Of a DNA stretch of 42,570 nucleotides, positions 14,826 through 23,689 are shown piece after piece. The DNA is from Actinacidiphila rubida (lineage in GTDB: Bacteria > Actinomycetota > Actinomycetes > Streptomycetales > Streptomycetaceae), in assembly GCF_900110255.1 (NCBI RefSeq), contig NZ_FODD01000055.1:1-42570 (forward strand), written 5' to 3'. Position 1 is the first letter of the stretch. Each line of letters opens with the position of its first letter. The position numbers and the translations under genes were made by a program. The notes under the pieces were generated by a model. That model was not told where the DNA came from, did not search any database, and was given only the letters and a program-made list of their open reading frames with translations.

Positions 14826-16174
14826 CGGGAAGCCTCCTGCATCGTGACCGGCGGTCGGGCCGTGGTGTACCGCTTCAGGTCGGAACGCATCGCGGTCACC
14901 GCGCTCTTCGGGCTCATCCGCCCCGCCAGGACCTCGATGATCGTGGCGCCCACCGTGCTCTGGAAGTCCGATCCGGCGCCCGTGTACCAGGCCACCGGGT
15001 CGTACACCGCGCTGAACGCCGCCTGCACGTAGTTGCGTTGCGGCGACTGGTCGAGGAACGCCCTGCTGCGCTGCGTCGGCAGCCAGGCCGGCACGTGCCC
15101 GCCGTGCGCCCACACCGCGCTGTTGTCCAGCAGGCTCTTCACGAACGCCGCCGCATCGGCCGTACGCCGCGCGGAACGGCGGGAGTTGCGCGGCACGACC
15201 AGCGCGTGCGAGTCCGCGTACGCCACCGGCTTCGGCCCCAGCAGCGCCGGGAACGGCACCACGTTGAAGCGGAAGTCCTTGATGAGCCGGTAGGACGGGA
15301 TCTGCCACTCACCGTCGAACAGGAAGCCGGCCTTGCCCGTGGAGAACAGGGCGTTCGCGCCCGCGCCGGTGAGGCTGCCCGGCATCAGCCCGCCCGAGGT
15401 GAGCTCGCGCAGGAACGCGAACGACTCCTCCATCGCCGCGTCGTCGACGGTGATCCGCGTGCCGGAGTCCGACACGACCGGACCGGCCAGGCCCGAGTAC
15501 ACCATGCTGAAGCAGCGCCACGCCGTCGACGGGTCCGCGGTGATCGACATCACCGCGCCGTACTGCGCGCCCGCGTCCTTCATCGCCTTCAACGCGCCGA
15601 CGAAGTCGTCCTTGCCGCGCATGTCCTTGAGTCCGTCGCCCGCCGTGTTCAGCAGGCCCGCCTTCCGGGCGAGATCCGCGTTGTAGAAGAGGACGAACGG
15701 GTGGGTGTCCAGCGGCACGGCGAACACCGAGCCGGCGACGGTGGCCTTCTGCCAGGCGGCCGGCGTGAACCGGTCCCGCGTGACGCCGAGTTCGGCGACG
15801 CCGGTGTCCGCGACAGGCTCCAGCAGGCCGGACGCCGCCAGCAACGGCAGCCGCGAGAGATGTGCGATGGCCACGTCGGGAGGAGTGCCGCTGGCCGTCG
15901 CCAGTGCCAGCTTGGTGTAGTACGGGTTGCCCCAGCTGAGGATCGTCGCCTCGACCGAGGTGCCGGGGTGGGAGGCGCGGAAGGCGTCCTCCATGAGCAC
16001 CATGTTCGCGCCGTCGCCGCCCGTGAACAGGTTCCAGAAGATGACGTCGGCGGTGTCGGGCTGAGTGCCCGTCAGCCCCGAGACGACCGGGGACGCGCAC
16101 GCCCCCAGCGAGCCGGTGAGGGCGAGACCGCCACCGAGGGCGAGGAACCGTCGGCGTGCCATCGCTCCGCCCAT
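14822..16174 (-). CDS. Sugar-binding lipoprotein of the ABC importer
   Basis: A 450-residue extracellular solute-binding protein of family 1. The N-terminus MGGAMARRRFLALGGGLALT carries a twin-arginine-like RRRF and leads to the lipobox LGAC (Cys near 26), so the protein is probably a membrane-anchored lipoprotein. TADVIFWNLFTGGDGANMV and AFRASHPGTSVEATI are typical of sugar-binding proteins. ATG at 16174 is chosen because GAGGTGG lies 8 bases upstream; ATG at 16162 is too close to its own purine stretch. It is the first gene of the operon, behind a promoter that carries a LacI palindrome. Confidence 0.92.
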   Translation of the reverse strand: MGGAMARRRFLALGGGLALTGSLGACASPVVSGLTGTQPDTADVIFWNLFTGGDGANMVLMEDAFRASHPGTSVEATILSWGNPYYTKLALATASGTPPDVAIAHLSRLPLLAASGLLEPVADTGVAELGVTRDRFTPAAWQKATVAGSVFAVPLDTHPFVLFYNADLARKAGLLNTAGDGLKDMRGKDDFVGALKAMKDAGAQYGAVMSITADPSTAWRCFSMVYSGLAGPVVSDSGTRITVDDAAMEESFAFLRELTSGGLMPGSLTGAGANALFSTGKAGFLFDGEWQIPSYRLIKDFRFNVVPFPALLGPKPVAYADSHALVVPRNSRRSARRTADAAAFVKSLLDNSAVWAHGGHVPAWLPTQRSRAFLDQSPQRNYVQAAFSAVYDPVAWYTGAGSDFQSTVGATIIEVLAGRMSPKSAVTAMRSDLKRYTTARPPVTMQEASR

Positions 16175-16217
16175 GGGGCATCCACCTCGTCACCTCGATG
16201 TGAACTCGATGGCCGAG

Positions 16218-16246
16218 ACCATGACACAGGATTTGCATCGATGCAA
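16218..16246 (-). promoter_or_regulatory. LacI operator and ABC-operon promoter
   Basis: TTGCATCGATGCAA (16233-16246) is a perfect 14-bp palindrome. Read on the minus strand, its TTGCAT end (16246-16241) is 17 bases from CATGGT (16223-16218), giving a promoter whose -35 element is part of the operator. A bound repressor would exclude RNA polymerase. Confidence 0.7.
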
Positions 16247-16311
16247 TAGTTCGGAAACCACGGCCACCGGCCTCCACCACCGCTGGACGCCGCCACGGAC
16301 GGGGGGCTCAA

Positions 16312-17346
16312 TCAGCCCTCGGCGGGCCGGAATTGGGAGGACCTTCGGACCACCAGGCGGAACGGCGTCGGCTCCACCGCCGCCGGCTCCGGCGGACCGT
16401 CCGCCTCCGCGTCGGGGCTCGCCTGCCGCTCCAGCAGGTCGAGGGCGCGTTCGGCGATGGCGTCCAGGTCCGGCGCGATCGAGGTGAGCGGCGGATGGGT
16501 GTACGCCGCCTCCTGGATGTCGTCGATCGACGCGACCGCCACGTCGTCGGGCACCCGCACCCCCGAGGCGTCCAGGGCCCGCAGCGCTCCGACGGCCAGC
16601 GCGTCGTTGAACGCGAAGACGCCGTCCGGCAGCGGTCCGTCGCCGTCCAGCAGCTCCTGCACCGCCGCGTACCCCTCGGCCCGCGTCCAGTCCTCCACCG
16701 GCACGACCAGCCAGTTCACCCGCCGCACCTTGGCCTCGGCCATCGCCTGCCGGTAACCCTCCGTGCGCTGGCGCCCGTTCTCGCTGTCGTTGCGGCCGAG
16801 CGCCACGATCCGCCGGCAGCCCTGGTCCACCAGGTGGGCCACGGCGGTCCGGGCGGCGGCGACGTTGTCGATCCCGACCCGCGGCAGGTGGTCGCCCACG
16901 CTGTGCTCGCCGAGCATCACCAGCGGGAAGTCCGGCACGGCCGAGCCCACGTCGGCGGCCGGCAGGGTCAGGGCGCTCAGCAGGACGCCGTCCGCGACGT
17001 TCGTCAGGCCGCCGGACAGGATGCGGCGCTCCACCTCGCGGTCGCCGGCCGTCGACTCGACCAGCACGGTGATCCCGCGGCGGGCTGCCGCGTGGATGAC
17101 GGCCTGCGCGAGCTCCGCGAAGTACGGCTCGGCGAGGAACGGCACGGCCAGGGCGACGAATCCGGTGCGGCCCGAGCGCAGCCCCTTGGCGAGGAAGTCC
17201 ATGCGGTAGCCGAGCTCGTCCAGCGACCGCTGCACGCGCTCCCGCGTGGACGGGCTGACGTGGGCGTAGCCGCTGACCACGTTGGACACGGTCCGCACCG
17301 ACACGCCGGCATGCTCCGCCACATCCCGCATCCGCACCTTGGCCAC
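16312..17346 (-). CDS. LacI family transcriptional regulator
   Basis: A 344-residue LacI-type regulator. The N-terminal helix-turn-helix is VRMRDVAEHAGVSVRTVSNV with the hinge region TRERVQRSLDELGYRMDFLA; the rest is a periplasmic-binding-protein-like sugar-sensing domain with FAFNDALAVGALRALDASG and DDVAVASIDD. GTG at 17346 is chosen because GAAAGGGG lies 8 bases upstream and the helix-turn-helix begins five residues later; the longer frame is Arg/Pro-rich. The gene sits between two promoters that carry matching palindromes (16233 and 17464), so it is the likely repressor of both importer and GH2 gene. Its inducer is unknown. Confidence 0.93.
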   Translation of the reverse strand: MAKVRMRDVAEHAGVSVRTVSNVVSGYAHVSPSTRERVQRSLDELGYRMDFLAKGLRSGRTGFVALAVPFLAEPYFAELAQAVIHAAARRGITVLVESTAGDREVERRILSGGLTNVADGVLLSALTLPAADVGSAVPDFPLVMLGEHSVGDHLPRVGIDNVAAARTAVAHLVDQGCRRIVALGRNDSENGRQRTEGYRQAMAEAKVRRVNWLVVPVEDWTRAEGYAAVQELLDGDGPLPDGVFAFNDALAVGALRALDASGVRVPDDVAVASIDDIQEAAYTHPPLTSIAPDLDAIAERALDLLERQASPDAEADGPPEPAAVEPTPFRLVVRRSSQFRPAEG

Positions 17347-17463
17347 CGATCGGCCCCTTTCCGTTCTCCGTCGCGTCGGCACCCGGAGTCTGCCGCATCC
17401 GGCGGGTGCCGCGGGGTGCCCGCGGCACCCTGAGGCGGCCGGCCGGGTGCCGCCACCCGACTC

Positions 17464-17492
17464 TTGCATCGTTGCAAACGATCACTCATCAT
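17464..17492 (+). promoter_or_regulatory. LacI operator and GH2 promoter
   Basis: TTGCATCGTTGCAA (17464-17477) differs from the ABC-operon palindrome by one base. Its TTGCAT is followed after 17 bases by CATCAT (17487-17492). The geometry is the same as at the ABC operon. The region also lies upstream of the LacI gene, so autoregulation is possible. Confidence 0.68.
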
Positions 17493-17556
17493 GACAGGGC
17501 TCTCGATGACAGGAACGCACCGTACAGCCATGGCCGGGCCGGCCGGAGGAGGACCC

Positions 17557-19563
17557 GTGGGGTCGACAGCGCAGGACGGAGGGCACGTGAGCGGTGACGG
17601 CAAGGAGACCGGTGGAGCGCCGGGAACGGGTCCGGTGGCGGAAGCACGGCATCTCCGGGGCGCGGGCGCCGACGACGGCAGTTACCCCCGGCCCGGGCTG
17701 CGCCGCCCGCGGTGGGAAAGCCTCGACGGTGTCTGGGAGTTCGGCTTCGACGACACCGGAACCGGCGCGTACGGCGGGTGGGCCGGAGCGGGCGAAGAGC
17801 CGGGCCACCGGCTCTTCGACGCGCTGTTCGACCGCGAGATCACCGTGCCGTTCCCGCCCGAGGCCCCCGCGTCCGGGATCGGCGACACCACCCCGCACCC
17901 CGTCGTCTGGTACCGCCGCCGCATCCCGCACCAGGTGCTGGTGCCGTCCGGCGCCCGCCCCGGCGACCGCTCACTGATCCACTTCGGCGCCGTCGACCAC
18001 CGCGCCCGCGTCTGGCTCGACGGGCACCTCGTCGCCGAACACGTCGGCGGGCAGACGCCGTTCACGGCCGACGTCACCGAGGCGATGCGGCCCGGTGCGG
18101 ACGAGCACGTCCTCGTCGTCCGTGCGCAGGACGACCCGGGCGACCTCGCGCAGCCGCGGGGCAAGCAGGACTGGCAGCCGCGACCGCACGCCGTCTGGTA
18201 CGAGCGCACCACCGGGATCTGGCAGAGCGTGTGGTCGGAGACCGTCCCGGCCCAGCATGTCGCCGACCTGGCGTGGATCCCCGACCCGGCGCGCGGCGCC
18301 ACCGCCGAACTGACGCTCGCGGCGGTGCCCTCGGCGCCGCTCGCCGTCGACATCGAGGTCAGCCTGAACGGGCAGGTCCTGGCCGCGGGTTCCACCGAGG
18401 TCAGCACCCCGCGCAGCAGCATCGACGTGGTGATCCCCGCCCTGCGCAACGGCATCGACCGCGAGGAACTGCTGTGGCGCCCCGAACACCCCGTCCTGCT
18501 GCAGGCGCGGGTCACGCTGCGGGGCCCGGGCGTTCCCGGCCAGGGCCGCGACACGGCCGGCGGCTCAGCGTCCCGTCCCGTGGTGCTCGACGTCGTCGAG
18601 AGCTATCTCGGTGTCCGCAGCGCCGGGGTCGGCGGCGGTGCCTTCCTGCTCAACGGCCGCCCGTACGAGGTGCGTTCGGTCCTCAACCAGGGCTACCGGC
18701 CCGACACCCTGCTGGCCAACTCCGGCACCGCGGAACTGCGGCGCGAGGTCGAGCTGATCAAGGCCATGGGCTTCAACGCGGTGCGGGTGCACCAGAAGGC
18801 GGAGGACCCGCGCTTCCTGTACTGGGCCGACCGGCTCGGTCTCCTGGTGTGGGGCGAGACCGGCGCGGCCTACGAGTTCGGTGTGGAAGCCGTGGAGTTG
18901 CTCACCCGCGAGTGGCTGGACCTCGTGCGGCGCGACCGCAGCCACCCCTCCGTCGTCACCTGGGTGCCGATCAACGAGAGCTGGGGGGCCGGCGAGATCC
19001 CGCGCGACGCGGCCCAGCGGCACTACTCGCTCGCCCTCGCGCACCTCACCCGCGCGCTCGACCCGACCAGGCCCGTGCTGTCGAACGAGGGCTGGGAGCA
19101 CACCGACAGCGACATCCTCGGCGTGCACGACTACACCTCCGACCCCGAGACGCTGACCCGCCGCTACGGCGACCGGACGGCGTTCGAGGCGGTCCTGGAG
19201 GGTCCCGGCCCGGCCGGCCGCGTGCTGGCCGCCACCGACGCGCAGGCCGACCGTTTCCGTACCGGCGGAGTGCCGCTGATGGTCACCGAGTTCGGCGGCC
19301 TGTCGCTGCGCGCCGACGCGGGGGAGTTCTCCTACACCAGGACCAGCTCCGACACCCAGTACGCGGCGCTGCTCGCCGATCTGTTCGGCGCGCTGCGGGC
19401 CAGCCCGCTGGTGGCGGGCTTCTGCTACACCCAGTTCAGGGACACCGCACAGGAGACGAACGGCCTGCTCTTCGAGGACGGCTCGCCGAAGCTGCCGCTG
19501 GAGACGATCCGGCGCATCGTCACCGGTGAGAAGGACGGGGAGGCGGGCGCGGCCGAGGCGTGA
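17557..19563 (+). CDS. Glycoside hydrolase family 2 enzyme
   Basis: A 668-residue GH2 enzyme (beta-galactosidase, beta-glucuronidase or beta-mannosidase type). It has a jelly-roll sugar-binding domain (WESLDGVWEFGFDD, PHPVVWYRRRI, HFGAVDHRARVWLDG), an Ig-like domain and a TIM barrel. The acid/base is Glu474 in VTWVPINESWG and the nucleophile Glu578 in PLMVTEFGG. There is no signal peptide, so it acts inside the cell on imported sugars. Several upstream ATG codons are in frame, but GTG at 17557 has the best ribosome binding site (GGAGGAGG, 4 bases upstream) and suits the predicted promoter. It is controlled with the importer. Specificity cannot be set by eye. Confidence 0.9.
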   Translation: MGSTAQDGGHVSGDGKETGGAPGTGPVAEARHLRGAGADDGSYPRPGLRRPRWESLDGVWEFGFDDTGTGAYGGWAGAGEEPGHRLFDALFDREITVPFPPEAPASGIGDTTPHPVVWYRRRIPHQVLVPSGARPGDRSLIHFGAVDHRARVWLDGHLVAEHVGGQTPFTADVTEAMRPGADEHVLVVRAQDDPGDLAQPRGKQDWQPRPHAVWYERTTGIWQSVWSETVPAQHVADLAWIPDPARGATAELTLAAVPSAPLAVDIEVSLNGQVLAAGSTEVSTPRSSIDVVIPALRNGIDREELLWRPEHPVLLQARVTLRGPGVPGQGRDTAGGSASRPVVLDVVESYLGVRSAGVGGGAFLLNGRPYEVRSVLNQGYRPDTLLANSGTAELRREVELIKAMGFNAVRVHQKAEDPRFLYWADRLGLLVWGETGAAYEFGVEAVELLTREWLDLVRRDRSHPSVVTWVPINESWGAGEIPRDAAQRHYSLALAHLTRALDPTRPVLSNEGWEHTDSDILGVHDYTSDPETLTRRYGDRTAFEAVLEGPGPAGRVLAATDAQADRFRTGGVPLMVTEFGGLSLRADAGEFSYTRTSSDTQYAALLADLFGALRASPLVAGFCYTQFRDTAQETNGLLFEDGSPKLPLETIRRIVTGEKDGEAGAAEA

Positions 19564-19854
19564 GGGCCCGACGTCGCCCCGTGCGCCGGCCGCGCTGAGG
19601 CACGACGAGCTGCGGCCGCCCGGGGGAGTCGGGGCGTGTCCGGCGCGCCACCGTCCTCCGGACGGCGGCGCGCGGGGCGCGGCCCGCCCCGCCGGCCCGG
19701 CCCGCGCGGTCGGGGCGGATCGGCCGAGCGGTGGAGGCGAGGGCCCCGGCGGCGGCCCGTCCGGGTGAGATCGGCGGCGCCGGGGCGTCGTGGCGGATCG
19801 CGGGTGGGACCGATCTGGTTCGCGTCCATTGTCCTGCTGACGGGAGCTCAGGCC

Positions 19855-21111
19855 ATGCCCCGCATGATCGCCACCCTCACCGCGACGGCCGTCGCGGCCG
19901 CCGTAGCGGCCGCGCCGCTGCTGTGCCCCGCGGCGCCCGCCGCCGCGACCGCCTATGCCATCCAGCAGGTCACGGCCGCTGACCTGGGCCCGTCCGGGCC
20001 GTGGGTGCGCCTGCAGGACAACCCGGCGAACGCGGGCCGGCCGGCCGGCGTCCAGCAGGTGGTGCCGTTCGCCGACGGCCAGCGGTTCAACGGCAGCCTC
20101 CACCTGGCGGTGTCAGGCGGTCGCGAGGCCCAGCAGGCACAGGCCGCCCACTACTTCAACCGCACGGTGCCGCTGTCCGGCATCGCGGACCTGGTGCCGT
20201 CCTACGACAGCTACGTCAGGGGCTGGACGTCCACCCCGTCGGCCGCCGCCTTCGGGGCGAACCTCCAGCTGCCGTCCTTCTGCAACGGCGCGTTCACTAC
20301 CTTCAGCTTCCAGCCGCAGCTGGCCACCGACGCCCAGGGCCGCAGCGGCTCCGTCGTGGACACCTGGCGGCACTTCGTCGCCGGACCATCCTCGCTGTGG
20401 GCCACCTCCCGCGCGGTCAGCTCGTTCGCGGCGGGCAGCAGCCACCCGCTGAGCGCCTACGCCGCCGCCTGCAAGGCCGCGGGTGACGGGGCCATCGGCG
20501 TCATCGCCAACGTCGGGCGCCTGGGCGACGCGGCGGCGAGCCTGGACACCTACGTCGACAACATCGCGGTCAACGGCACCGTCTACGAATTCACCTCCGG
20601 CCGGGCGACCGCGCAGGGCCGCATCGTCACCTCCGCCGACGCGGGCCCCCGTACCCGGGGCGCCACGGCGAAGGCCGCCGGCCCAGCCCAGCGCGCGGGC
20701 GCGGGCACCGCTCCCGGCGGCCCGGGCGGCACCGGGGATCGGCCTGCCGGCACGCTCGACGGGTCGGTCACCTTCTCCAGCCCGCGCAACGGCCCGCTCT
20801 ACACCTCGGTCGGCACCCGGCTGGTGTTCTCCCGCCCCGGCGGACTGGCGCCGGGCGACCTGGTGGTGACCGCGAACGGGAAGCCGGTGACCCTGGCAGC
20901 CGGTCCGGGGCGGACCCTCATCGCCGTCGTCAACCCGTCGGCGACCGTGGACCTCGGACCTGGCGGCGCCTACCGGACCGCGTTCACCGTCGCCCAGGGC
21001 AGCCCCCGCCGCGGCGCCGGTACCCTCTCGCTCACCGCCGAGCTGCTTGCGCAGGGCTTTCAGCCCCTGCAGAGCACGGGCGTGCAGGCGCGCGCCCTGC
21101 TGCGGCGCTGA
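19855..21111 (+). CDS. Exported protein of unknown function
   Basis: A 418-residue secreted protein. A Sec signal peptide (hydrophobic run ATAVAAAVAAAPLLCPAAP) ends near AAATA, about residue 32. The mature N-terminal domain, to about residue 265, has a beta-sandwich look: WVRLQDNPANAGRPAGVQQV at its start and YVDNIAVNGTVYEF near its end, reminiscent of laminin-like or concanavalin-like domains. A Gly/Pro/Ala-rich linker (about 268-300) leads to a smaller beta domain. ATG at 19855 is preceded by GGGAG. It sits between the GH2 and GH31 genes, so a role in binding the same polysaccharide is plausible. The 290 bases before it hold no gene. Confidence 0.72.
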   Translation: MPRMIATLTATAVAAAVAAAPLLCPAAPAAATAYAIQQVTAADLGPSGPWVRLQDNPANAGRPAGVQQVVPFADGQRFNGSLHLAVSGGREAQQAQAAHYFNRTVPLSGIADLVPSYDSYVRGWTSTPSAAAFGANLQLPSFCNGAFTTFSFQPQLATDAQGRSGSVVDTWRHFVAGPSSLWATSRAVSSFAAGSSHPLSAYAAACKAAGDGAIGVIANVGRLGDAAASLDTYVDNIAVNGTVYEFTSGRATAQGRIVTSADAGPRTRGATAKAAGPAQRAGAGTAPGGPGGTGDRPAGTLDGSVTFSSPRNGPLYTSVGTRLVFSRPGGLAPGDLVVTANGKPVTLAAGPGRTLIAVVNPSATVDLGPGGAYRTAFTVAQGSPRRGAGTLSLTAELLAQGFQPLQSTGVQARALLRR

Positions 21112-21147
21112 CCCGCGGAGGCCGAACCTCCATTTCCGCGGCGCGCG

Positions 21148-21177
21148 TTGACACCTGCCGAGTACTGCGTGAACATG
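21148..21177 (+). promoter_or_regulatory. Possible GH31 promoter
   Basis: TTGACA (21148-21153) is followed after 17-18 bases by GAACAT or AACATG. Just downstream, TGCATCG and CTTGCA resemble half-sites of the LacI palindrome, but they do not form a full operator. Confidence 0.35.
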
Positions 21178-21244
21178 ACATGCATCGCTCAGGATCTTGC
21201 AGCACCGCTCAGCGATTCATCACTGTCTCAGTGGGAGAAGACGC

Positions 21245-23338
21245 GTGCACGCACGATGGAGCATTCCTCGCGGCACTCTGCTCGCCGCCACCCTGCTCGC
21301 CGTGACGGGGACGTTCCTGTCCCCGGTCACCTCGTCCTCCGCCGCCCAGCAGTCCGCATCGGCCGGACCCACCGTCGCCTCAGCGCCGGGCGCCGTCGTC
21401 CTGACCCAGCCTGGGAGCGCCGACGCCCCCGGCTACCGGCTCGACGTGGCCACCGGTCAGCTCGCCCTGACCACCACGCGGGCCGGCCGCACGGTCCTGG
21501 GCACCGCCCCCGGTGACACCGGCGCCCTGCGGTTCCGCTCCGGCGGCCAGTGGCAGCACGCCACCGGTGTCACCGGCTGGAGCTGGCACGACGGCGTGCT
21601 GACCCTCACCGCCGACACGACCGTCGCCGGTGCCACCGCCACCGCCCGGATCACCCCGCAGGCCGACCGCTACCAGCTCGACTGGGACGTCGCCGGCGGC
21701 AGTGCCGATCAGCTCGGCCTGGCCTACGACCTCGCGTCCGCCGGCCACTGGTACGGCCACGGCGAGACCGCCACGCCCAAGGGCGGCCCGGGTACCGACG
21801 AGCCGTGGCCGCTGGACAGCGGCCAGGTGGTGCACTCCGGGTTCGGCCCGGCGTCGTACGAGATGATCGACCCGTTCTGGTACACCTCCGCCGCCACCGG
21901 ACTGCGGGTCGACACCGGCGACGTCATGGACGTCGCGATCAACGGGGGACAGGACGGGCTGGGGCGGTTCACCGTCGACTCGCCCGCGACGTACAAGGCC
22001 ACGGTCTTCGTCGAGTCCACTCCGCTGGCCGTCTACCGCGACTACATCGGCATCGTCGGCAAGCCCGCCAAGAGCGACGCCACGTACGCGCAGTACCAGA
22101 AGCCGCTGTGGAACTCGTGGGCGCAGTACTACACCAAGGTGGACCAGCAGAAGCTGCTCACCTACGCGACCGAGCTGCACGACAACGGCCTCGACGGGCA
22201 CACGATCCAGCTCGACGACCGGTGGGAGTCGGAGTACGGCAACCTCACCTTCAACCCGGCCACCTTCCCCGACCCGAAGGGGCTCTCCGACCGCCTGCAC
22301 GCCCTGGGCGACGACTTCGGGCTGTGGGTCACGCTCTGGATCAACCTGGACTCCGTCAACTACCAGTACGCCGCCGACCACGGCTACCTGCTGAAGTCCG
22401 CGGCCGACCCCGCCAAGCCCTGCACCGTGTCCTGGTGGAACGGCACCGCCGGGATCGTCGACCTGGCGAATCCGGACGCCCAGGCCTGGTACCTCGGCAA
22501 CCTGAAGAAGCTGATGAGCACGTACGGCATCGACGGCTTCAAGTTCGACACCCGCTTCTTCGACGAGTCCTGCAAGCCTGACGCCGGGTACGCGCCTGCG
22601 GACTACCAGCGGCTGGGCGCCCAGCTGACCGACCAGTTCGACCAGCAGGGCGTGGGCGTGCGCGTGCACTGGACGACCAACGCACACCAGGCCGGCTTCG
22701 TCACCCGGCAGATCGACAAGGGGACCGGCTGGAACTCCCTCCAGGCCTCCGTCACGCAGAACCTGGCGATCTCCACCATCGGATACCCGTTCGTGGAGAC
22801 CGACATGATCGGCGGCTCCAGTGGACAGCCCCCGGCGACCAAGGAAGTCCTGGTGCGGTGGGCGCAGTCGGCGTCGCTGATGCCCCTGATGTACTCCTCG
22901 ACCTCGCCTGTGGAGACCGTGGACACCACCACCGGAAAGCCGGTGGTCTACGACCAGCAGACCATCGACCTGTACCGGGCGGCCATCCAGCAGCACGAAC
23001 GGCTCGCGCCGTACATCTGGGACCAGGTCCAGCACACCCTGGCCACCGGTGACCCGATCATGCGCCCGCTGTTCTTCGACTTCCCGCAGGACCAGGCCGC
23101 GTACTCCCTCACCGACGAGTGGATGCTCGGTCCCGCCGTCCTGGCCGCTCCCGTCCTGGCCACCGGTACCAGCCGTACCGTCCACCTGCCTCCGGGTACC
23201 TGGTACGACGTCAGCGGGCACCGCGCCGTGCACGGCCCGGCGACGCTCACCGGCTACCAGGCACCGCTCGGCACCACGCCGGTCTTCGTCAAGCTCGGCG
23301 CGCCCGGCGCCGCGAAGGCGCTCAAGGCACTCCGCTAG
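21245..23338 (+). CDS. Secreted glycoside hydrolase family 31 enzyme
   Basis: A 697-residue exported GH31 enzyme, a family of alpha-glucosidases, alpha-xylosidases and alpha-galactosidases. The signal peptide runs through LLAATLLAVTGTFLSPVTSS. The barrel shows the nucleophile Asp435 in DGFKFDTRFFDE and probably the acid/base Asp520 in ETDMIGGSSG. The latter resembles the PDMIGG motif of the MYORG-like branch rather than classical SDIGGF. LWNSWAQYYTKVDQQKLLTY is typical of the barrel entry. GTG at 21245 follows GGGAGAAG closely; the longer frame lacks a signal. A strong terminator follows. It probably provides the extracellular step of the sugar locus. Confidence 0.9.
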   Translation: MHARWSIPRGTLLAATLLAVTGTFLSPVTSSSAAQQSASAGPTVASAPGAVVLTQPGSADAPGYRLDVATGQLALTTTRAGRTVLGTAPGDTGALRFRSGGQWQHATGVTGWSWHDGVLTLTADTTVAGATATARITPQADRYQLDWDVAGGSADQLGLAYDLASAGHWYGHGETATPKGGPGTDEPWPLDSGQVVHSGFGPASYEMIDPFWYTSAATGLRVDTGDVMDVAINGGQDGLGRFTVDSPATYKATVFVESTPLAVYRDYIGIVGKPAKSDATYAQYQKPLWNSWAQYYTKVDQQKLLTYATELHDNGLDGHTIQLDDRWESEYGNLTFNPATFPDPKGLSDRLHALGDDFGLWVTLWINLDSVNYQYAADHGYLLKSAADPAKPCTVSWWNGTAGIVDLANPDAQAWYLGNLKKLMSTYGIDGFKFDTRFFDESCKPDAGYAPADYQRLGAQLTDQFDQQGVGVRVHWTTNAHQAGFVTRQIDKGTGWNSLQASVTQNLAISTIGYPFVETDMIGGSSGQPPATKEVLVRWAQSASLMPLMYSSTSPVETVDTTTGKPVVYDQQTIDLYRAAIQQHERLAPYIWDQVQHTLATGDPIMRPLFFDFPQDQAAYSLTDEWMLGPAVLAAPVLATGTSRTVHLPPGTWYDVSGHRAVHGPATLTGYQAPLGTTPVFVKLGAPGAAKALKALR

Positions 23339-23392
23339 TCCCTGCCGGTAGTCCCTTCCCGACCGTCCCGCCCTTCCCGACCTTCCCGACCT

Positions 23393-23437
23393 GACGGCCG
23401 TGGGCCGCTCCACCTCGTGGAGCGGCCCACGGCCGTC
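23393..23437 (+). terminator. Very strong hairpin terminator after GH31
   Basis: A 21-bp uninterrupted inverted repeat (23393-23413 with 23417-23437) with a three-base loop CTC; the arms centre on GGGCCGCTCCAC. No U-tract follows. It closes the carbohydrate locus. The remaining bases to 23689 hold the leader of the PLD-like gene and no other gene. Confidence 0.85.
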
Positions 23438-23689
23438 GCGTTGAGCGGACCGGCCCGCCGACGGTCGCGGCAACGGCGGCAGCGGCGGCCCGTGCGCCGG
23501 ATACGAAGATTTTGCGAACTCGCGGTCTCCTCGTGAACCGCCCCGACCTGCGCGTTGTCCGGAATGCCGCCTGGTTGGACGGGCGGTCACGACTTGTTCA
23601 CGGCTCCGCTCTTTCCCGAGGTCTACGCGCGTGGTGTCATGCACACGCTCGCCAATGGGTGGGCCTCAACCGACTACCAGGAGTCACGC

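Noticed and set aside
21380..23644. A 754-residue minus-strand frame opposite the GH31 gene
   Set aside because: It is an antisense shadow; the plus strand has catalytic motifs, a signal peptide and a ribosome binding site.
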